From assembly GCA_029851415.1 (NCBI GenBank), contig CM056742.1, forward strand, positions 80,838,748 through 80,902,747: 64,000 nucleotides of DNA. The letters run 5' to 3'. Position numbers and translations under genes: made by a program. Below the pieces are notes generated by a model, which was not told where the DNA came from, did no database searches, and worked only from the letters and a program-made list of their open reading frames with translations. Shown in pieces: positions 57,134 through 64,000 of this stretch. The DNA comes from Eretmocerus hayati. Its lineage: Eukaryota > Arthropoda > Insecta > Hymenoptera > Aphelinidae. How positions within the stretch are numbered: position 1 is the first letter of the stretch; each line of letters begins with the position of its first letter.

Positions 57134-59973
57134 TTTTGACAAACTTTCACTACTACTCTTTCCGTTTCTGTGCAATTCTATCCTTCTCTATCTCACTGCT
57201 TGACTCTTCTTTCCCTCTCTCTTGCTCACTCCCCCCGTTATGTACTCTCTCCCACCTGATGTCGAGTAATTGTATACTAACGTACCTGTCACTTGATTAT
57301 CAATCATTCGTCATATTGAACAGCTGATGCGATATTGTAGACATAGTCAGTCTACTTTATGAATCATTTTATAGTGTAATTGTAAACAGTGCTATTTAAG
57401 TGGTATGTATTTCGTTGAAAAATTTCTCAACATCTGTGAAGTGCCTGGTTGTGTAAAGTTGCCTAAGATCTCGATATGAATCTCTTTTACAGCCCGATGA
57501 GGTCATTGAACTGCAATGACGAAACGTAGCAAATACAAACGAAATTTGCATTATTAATCGTGTGTCTTCATTCACACGATTCCCAGTCCTCCATGATCGA
57601 TTTAAGTGATCTCACCATATTATACAAGAAGAGGACGATTCAAGCTCAAAGACGAACCATAGAAATCGTGTTTGCAAATACTTGAGTAGTCAATTTTTAC
57701 ATGTTCGAGTTCATCACAAGAAAATAACTTTTTGGGCAGTCCGAAATTAGTTCATTGTCTAAATGAAGTCACTGAAAGCTAAGATATGCGAGTAGGTGTT
57801 TCACAATAATTCATACTTACAAAGTTTACAACTCCTTCTCGTAAGGAGCATATTTTGTGATGTAAACTTTCATGGACTGTACGGAGGTTTGGATACCTGG
57901 GTCGGGAGAGAGTAGGGAGGAGAAAGGATAAAGACTGGAATTGGCCGTAGAGGCTACATCGCAATCCTGATACGCCCCGAGTTGAGGGATGTATTGAATA
58001 GGATTCGTTGCACCCACAAAAAAGATGGTCTTCTTCGATTGGTCAATCAGTGATGCAGTTATGTGGCACAGCAATAAATTGCGGTTATCATCTTTTCCAA
58101 CACATACAGACATGTCTTTCTTGTAGCACACTCCACGAAGAGTCGCATCATTGCATACATATTTTATTTCCTGTTCATTTGCAAAGCAGTTTATTGGTAA
58201 AGATTCCAAGATTTTGCGCGCTGCTTGGGGAGAAATCTCGAGAGGGTTAACAGGCACAACAGAATCATCATATTGATTGACTAGAGAAGATTGATGAAGT
58301 TGGTGTTTCTTTGCCAAGGTTTCCGTAATGTCCGTAAGTTCCGAGTGTGTTTGACCGTATCTTTGAATGGCTGGTGCTTCGCTTCAAACCGCAAACCCCA
58401 CAAATGTTTTGGTGGACCAAATTCTTCAACAAGTTCAAACAAGCGCTGAAGATAGCCATGTTCTGGTTTTACTCAAACTTGAGGGAATTTTCCCTTTCGG
58501 AACTCGAGATAAGAAATGACACTATCTCTCAAAGCAAATCTTTCGCTTTCAGATAAAGCGGGTGCACAAATCAAATTAGACACGGTTCTCATTTGTAGAA
58601 CCATTTGCCAGACCTTGTCATTATTGTCTCTGATTCGATGAGAAATCGCGATAGGAAAAATCATAAGGAAATGCCTAACATGACTTGCGGTCCCAGGAAT
58701 TCGTGTTGTTCCTGGAGTATTTTTCAACATAGGCAAGCTCAAACGCTCTGACTTTGGAAGTACAACTGATTTCAACTGAAGATTTAGATATCCAAGTTTT
58801 AACCATCCTAGTTTCATGAAGTATTTGATTGACAACCAGAGATCGGCAGGAGCTGTTCCTCCCTCGAAAAAATTGTGTGCCACACAGGGAGGCAGCCCTG
58901 GGATGACATGGTAATATGAGAGACTGTTTAGACGAGAGTTCCGATGAGTGCCTCTGATCATTTTCCCAGTTTGCTCCGCCTCAGCAGCGTCAGCATTGTA
59001 ACTCTCAACAATTCGTCGTGAGCCAGTAATGAAAATATTCTCACGCAGTTCTTTTAGAGTCGAGTAACAGTATCTAGAAAAATATTGAACAGTACTAAAG
59101 TTGGTTGTCAAACCACCAGCTGAATGGCTTCCCAAGTTATCACCGGTCCATGAAGTCAGAGTACCCTTGCGTGTCACGGTGGAGCCATCAGGTGCAGAAA
59201 AAGTTACACCTTCGGTTTCTAAAATCTAGGTCTGATATAACGTGTCTAATACTTCTTCCCAGCCAAATTGATTAAGGTCTTTTTCCAGACAAAGTGAAAC
59301 AAGTTTGATATTATTAACTTTAGATCGGAGGTATGGCGGCAAATTTCCCAGAATCATATATACCCCGACGATTTTGAATTTCGTTTTTACGGCTCCAAGG
59401 GGACACCAAGCATTGAAGGCATCTGCAAACAGTATCACCATCACGCCGTCTACATTCACAATGAAAAATTGATTATTTTTCACGTTGGTACCGTCTGAAA
59501 AATCAAAATCACCTTCCTTGTTAGGTGAACGATCCCGACTGTCGCAACTCTGAAAAGCCTGCTCATCCTCAAGCACTGATTAAATAGTTTTCAAGATCGA
59601 AACGAAAGGATAATGACGCTCTGTTTCTTTGCCAGCTTTGTCACGAAGATACACTTTCACTGGGGGTATATACTTTGGATTTGTATCATACACCTTATGC
59701 CTGGTATATGTGCTTCGGAAAATTCCTACCTTAGGATCATGACACTTCGAAACTTGGTTGAACGATTCACTTAAAATATTCTGAACGAGTTGTCTATCAT
59801 GTTCTGATAAGGAGCTTTGAGCCAATAGAGAGTCAAATTTCTGTTTACATTGGGAATATGCATCAAAATTCGAATTCACAAATTCTTGTATGGCAGGCTC
59901 TGTTGCATGATGTTGCGTTTCCTGCGTTAGATAGCAATGCATGTAAATATCTTCTACATTACTTGAGATATTA

Positions 59974-60275
59974 CACCGGCACACAAAATAAAAAAAAAGC
60001 ATCTGTACTTTTGACTAGACCTACTTTTCTTAATGTGATTTGGCACGCTGAATCCGAATCCGAGGTCGGTTTGGCCCGACTACCTCTTGTTTTCGAGAAA
60101 ATCGTGCTATTCTGCGCTATTTCTACGATTTCCACCGAATTTTTCACGATTTTCTCGAAAACAAGACGTGGCCGGGCCGAACCGGCCTCGGATTCGGATT
60201 CAGCGTGCCAAAATACATGAAGAAAAGTGGGTGTGGTCAAAAGTACAGATACTTTTTGTTTTTTTGTATGCGGGT
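59974..60275. mobile_element. 302-bp MITE, copy 1, inside the transposase gene
   Basis: The ends CACCGGCACACAAAAT and GTATGCGGGTG are inverse with a few changes. The interior is a palindrome containing TTGGCACGCTGAATCCGAAT, CCGAGGTCGGTTTGGCCCG and CCTCTTGTTTTCGAGAAAAT. TTA precedes the left end. It interrupts the coding sequence between the zinc-finger and catalytic parts. Confidence 0.85.
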
Positions 60276-60284
60276 GTAATATAA

Positions 60285-60574
60285 CACCGGCACACACACA
60301 AAAGAAAAGTATCTGTACTTTTGACCAGACCTACTTATCTTCATGTAATTTGGCACGCTGAATCCGAATCCGAGGTCGGTTTGGCCCGAAAACCTCTTGT
60401 TTTCGAAAAAACCGTGCTATTCTGCGCTATTTCCATATTTTTCAGGATTTTCTCGAAAACAAGAGGTAGCCGGGCCAAACCGACCTCGGATTCGGATTCA
60501 GCGTGCCAAGATACATCAAGAGAAGTAGGTCTGGTCAAAAGTACAGATACTTTTTTTCATTTTGTGTGCCGGTG
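60285..60574. mobile_element. 290-bp MITE, copy 2, adjacent
   Basis: CACCGGCACACACACAAAAG and CATTTTGTGTGCCGGTG form the ends. The interior is as in copy 1, with small indels. TTA follows the right end, so the pair as a whole is flanked by TTA, with TAATATAA between the copies. Confidence 0.85.
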
Positions 60575-61310
60575 TTATCTTTGTCGTTAAGTTTTTTCGA
60601 GTGCCCGGTTTCTCTATCGTTAATATGTAATATAAAATTAGCGTGAACGTTGCAAGAATTTTGGAGATTTTGTAACCCTGGAAGAGGAGAAGAAAGTTCG
60701 AACGGGAAGTTACGATCTTCTTGGATTCCATAAGATGGCCCTGGACATACAGTTTCGACCTCGTGTAAATTATGCGAGGGTCCTGAAGAAGCGTTGGCAT
60801 TTTCTCCAAGACAGCTCTGAGATTCCCGCTCGTTCAATTGTAAGAAGTTCCCCACTGGGCCGTCATTCTCGTAGTCTGGATCCGCGACATGTGGGTGGTA
60901 TCGATGGACATGTGATTTGTATGCGGTTTCTGTGGAAAAAGAGTTCTCTGTACAGAAACAGCACTGTACAGGCTGTGCATCATTACCTACATGACCCACG
61001 TAATGTTCATTCAAGTCCCTCTGACTGTCAAACTTAAATGAGCAGTTTTGGTATTTACATGCAAACGAAGATTTAGATGGTTCGGTATGATACCGAAGTA
61101 AGTGCTTTCGAAAGCCAGGATAAGATATGGACGTTTTGCCACAGTCAGAGTACAAGCATTTAATTATAATGTCACTCTCATTCCGATGAATGAACTGATG
61201 ATTGTTGTAACCACGTATGGTTGAAAAAAATTCTGTGCATGTTTCACAACGAATTATGATGGTAAAGTGCAATATGCTCAATGAGGCTAGGTAGGAAGAG
61301 CCACATTATC

Positions 61311-61779
61311 CTATTCATCGACAGACATGCGAGTAGCGCCCTATCATCGCCTCAATCTCGGCACTTACTTGGGACATGAGATGGTAGGAGCGGGGCGGGG
61401 GGACAATCTCATGAAAGTTCACATGGCCTCGCTGCTTCGCGGGGTCTGAAAATGATTTCCCATTTCTTACTCAATGAGTTGGTCCAAGATTTATATAGAT
61501 ATCACACCAATCATGTACAAACGAAGAACCTTGAGTTCTTGATACCTTCACAAGAAAAAGAAGCTCAAATTGAACCATGCATATCCTCCTGATTTATCAA
61601 TAGCTTGTTTAAGCCAAGTATAGGTCATGCCTGCAAGTTTATTTCTTCTAAAATGCTCATTGCATTTCAACAAGAGCCGAAACATGATTCAGAGCTCGTT
61701 GAGGGAGACTCTTTCAATTACATAACATCTGAACAACTAACATTTCAATTGATGGACTAAAGTCTCATCTTTTAACGGG
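61311..61779. other. Upstream region of the transposase gene
   Basis: A GGAGCGGGGCGGGGGGAC stretch at 61388 resembles a GC box. No frame is present. Confidence 0.35.
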
Positions 61780-63130
61780 GATTAAATGCATGGAGGAGTG
61801 ATGACTCTACATCAGCTCAATCACACAGCTAAAAGATCTATGAAAATATTTCTACACATCCATCTCATTATTCATAATCAGAGTTTGATGCTCACTGAAC
61901 CTTTAGCCTCCAAGAGCATTGGGAAAGAAATTTTGGTGTAAAGCGGGTGGGCTGCAAACTGGTGCAGTGGCTCCAGAGTGAAAATTACGAATTAAACTGT
62001 GAAACTTGTGAAATACATTTGCACACATCCTCCTCATCATTTAGAATCAAAAATGAATATTTATTGAACAGTTAGTTTACCCCCAACAGCAATGCGGAAG
62101 AAATTTTGGCTAAAAGCGGTTGGGCTACAAAATGATGTTGCAGCTTCTGAGAGAAATTTCAATAATAAACTGTGGTCTTTATAAAAGATATCACTACACA
62201 TCCACCCCATCATTCTCAATCAGAATTTAATGCTTACTTAACAGTTATTTAGCCTTCAAGAGCAATTGTGAAGAAATTCTGGTTGAAAGCGGATGTGCTG
62301 CAAAGTTGTGTAGTAGCTTCTTAGAGAAATTTCAATATTGAACTGTGGGACTTGCAAAAAATAATTCTACACATCCTCCTCATAATTAGCAATCAGATTC
62401 TAATGCTTACTAAACAGTTGCTTAGCCTTCAAGAGCAATGGGGCAGGAATTTTGGTGGAACCCGGGTGGGCTGCAAACTGATGCAGTGGCTTTAGAGTAA
62501 AAATTGAGTATTGGACAGTTGAACTTGTGAGATACATTCCTACACATCCTTCTTGTCATTGAGAATCAGAATCTAATGCGTACAGAACAGTTGTGTGGCC
62601 CACACGGGCAGTGGGGAAGGAATTTCGGTTGAGAACGGGAGGGCTAGAAACTGATGTAGAGCTTCAGAGTGAAAATCGAATATTGAACTCTGGCATTCAT
62701 AGAAGACATCCCTACAGATCCTTTCCATCATTTCGACCAAAATCCAATGTTCACTGAACAGTTGTTCAGCCCACACGAGCAGTGGAGAAGAAATTTTTGT
62801 TGAGAACGGGAGGGCTAGAAACTGATGTAGAGCTTCAGAGTGAAAATCGAATTTAGAACTCTAGCATTCATAGAAGACATCCCTACAGATCTTTCTCATC
62901 ATTTCGAACAAAATCCAATGTTCACTGAACAGTTGTTTAGCGCACACGAGCAGTGGAGAAAAAATTTTTGTTGGAAGCGAAAGGGCTAGAAACTGATGTA
63001 GAGCTTCGAAGTGAAAATTGAGTGTTGAACTTTCACACTCGTTGAAAATATCCCCACACATCCTCCTCATCATTTAGGAACACAATATGATGCTTATTGA
63101 ACAGTTATTGAGCTCTTGGAGGCAATTTTG
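61780..63130. repeat. ~171-bp satellite array, about eight units
   Basis: GAACAGTTGTTTAGCC or variants recur near 61896, 62066, 62238, 62412, 62585, 62755, 62927 and 63098. Each unit contains ATTTTGGTTGAAAGCGG, GGGCTGCAAACTGATG and CATCCTCCTCATCATTT. The three units from 62585 on are the most alike. The frames at 62573 and 62861 are repeat translation. Confidence 0.9.
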
Positions 63131-64000
63131 TTAGGAAGCGCATGGGCTGCAAATTGATGTTCAAATTCACTGCTTCACAGTCTCATGTGGAAGTGAAATG
63201 GATTCAGCCAGCAAATTATTCATATTTAGATTCCATTCTCTTATGTGCATAAACACAACTGAACTAGTTTTTGGCAATCTAACCATTTCTGATGAATTTA
63301 TTCAAGACAGTATGACTCTTGATATTTCTGATATATCTCGAATAAGCACATTAGACACTCTTAAATCAACAAAAGAAGCTGGGCAGTACAGCTTGTATAT
63401 GGTATACTGGCTCAAGCAAAAATAAGTATTGTAGACAACAGATATTGTTTGAGGTTAACTGGACATACATCACTCACCTTTGATTCTTTTATGAGTTAGA
63501 TTTGTTGCTCCAAGGCTCCACTTGCTTTCAGAACAGGGTGAAGACGAAGTTAATACGGGCAAACTGCACTTTGATCTCCGCCCATAAGAATCAAAGCCAC
63601 AAAACTGTGATTAGACGCCGCAAACCGTTTTCCGCTGCTCCAATCCGTTGAAAAAAAGATTCGGCGAGCGCGCGCGCCTACGGGCGATCGGTCGCGCTGA
63701 TATATTCTCCGCAGATCGAGGCAAAATCACTATGCCCGGGATGGTAAATTTACAGGACTCCGGGATTCTTGCTGTGGTCTTGCAAAGCTCAGTGCGCCAT
63801 GGATTTTGACATGCTGAGAATTGGTCCCATGGTTGCCAGCGCTGAGCTACGGTAATTCACAGGCTCACTGTAATTTTTCGGCCGCGACGGCATTATGACA
63901 CTGCTCAGTCACCTACCGTCACACGAGCCCTGTGAACTACTGCGTTGGTATTGTCGAAAATCATATGAGTAATTCCGCGCGAAAGCGGACCACAAATTGC
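63131..64000. other. End of window: GC-rich region, no recognised gene
   Basis: A 75-residue plus frame at 63198-63425 has no domain. From about 63640 GC content rises, with GCGAGCGCGCGCGCC and repeated motifs such as CTGTGAACTACTGCG, GTAATTCACAGGCTCAC and GTAAATTTACAGGACTCC. It could be sub-terminal DNA of a transposon or a promoter. It is cut by the window edge. Confidence 0.4.

Larger units (their letters stand above)
55402..57619. mobile_element. Head-to-head inverted pair of Penelope-like elements
   Basis: TATGGTGAGATCACTTAAAT at the left is inverted at the right end (57601-57619). The two ~1.05-kb arms match throughout, including the GATGAGGTCATTGAA and GTGTCTTTATTCACAC-type segments, and meet near 56460. 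Each arm carries the 3' part of a Penelope-like retroelement with a GIY-YIG endonuclease, so both coding parts point outward. It lies between two same-strand genes of an older transposon. Confidence 0.88.
57826..61310 (-). pseudogene. C2H2 zinc-finger DDE transposase, CACTA/EnSpm-like
   Basis: Read leftward from ~61310, four C2H2 fingers come first (61210-60890; C-x2-C-x12-H-x3-H, then C-x4-C types), followed by a disordered linker, a region with STYTRHKVYDTNPKYIPPVK, and an RNase-H-like core. LFADAFNAWCPLG (Asp ~59423), TSWTGDNLGSHSAGG (Asp ~59141) and PGLPPCVAHNFFEGG (Glu ~58865) look like a D-D-E triad arranged as in tnp2/CACTA transposases (DGFNPF.., ..LPHNLDVMHIEKN). LRFEAKHQPFKDTVKHTRN and a C-terminal beta-rich part follow. 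In-frame stops lie at 59580 (TAA), 59226 (TAG) and ~58484 (TGA), a frameshift near 58335, one near 61250, and two MITEs interrupt it at 59974-60574. It is dead, and its host element's ends were not found. Confidence 0.65.

Overview
This is eukaryotic nuclear DNA, AT-rich with short GC-richer islands, and almost certainly from an arthropod, probably an insect. The evidence is the mix of transposable elements (Ty3/Gypsy, Penelope-like, LINE, pogo/Tigger, Polinton-type integrase, hAT-like foldbacks), GT-AG introns, long satellite arrays, and one short exon that reads like the insect gene lingerer (UBAP2 family). There are no operons, ribosome-binding sites, rRNA genes or CRISPR arrays. Hymenoptera is a guess, not a demonstration.

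Layout. 1-6.9 kb holds three foldback elements, a terminal-inverted-repeat (TIR) element, a duplicated 226-bp unit and two candidate small exons. 7.0-9.8 kb is a 1.53-kb block present twice in tandem, with an identical 75-residue reading frame in each copy and a 176-bp minisatellite. 12.4-17 kb has a composite foldback, a dead pogo/Tigger element, an unrecognised two-part gene (14.9-16.0 kb, minus) and two GC-rich palindromes. 17.3-21.4 kb is a minus-strand Ty3/Gypsy gag-protease-RT remnant with a visible tRNA-Gly primer binding site. 22.9-26.2 kb is a ~315-bp satellite with a ~1-kb higher-order repeat. 26.7-28.3 kb carries an unknown broken frame and a Polinton/Maverick-type integrase pseudogene. 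29.5-44.6 kb is dominated by three giant foldbacks (1.8, 1.8 and 4.35 kb) and one TIR element; the 4.35-kb foldback has an exact 8-bp target duplication. 45.9 kb holds the lingerer-like exon, followed by a degenerate ~84-bp satellite and a LINE fragment. 50.6-61.3 kb is a decaying transposon neighbourhood: a DDE transposase of CACTA/EnSpm-like design with C2H2 fingers, a SAMD3-like companion gene with a CIDE-N/PB1-like start, and a second divergent transposase C-terminus. It is interrupted by a head-to-head Penelope-like pair and by a pair of 300-bp MITEs. 61.8-63.1 kb is a ~171-bp satellite.

How it works together. Nearly everything is mobile-element sequence in successive stages of decay. 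The only host-like coding signals are the lingerer-like exon, the duplicated 75-residue frame, the 6.4-6.9 kb exon pair, the 14.9-16.0 kb gene and a small cysteine-rich frame at 48.1 kb. The most novel material is the two-gene C2H2/DDE plus SAMD3-like module and the unusual density of long inverted repeats. Element families were assigned by reading motifs; no searches were run.
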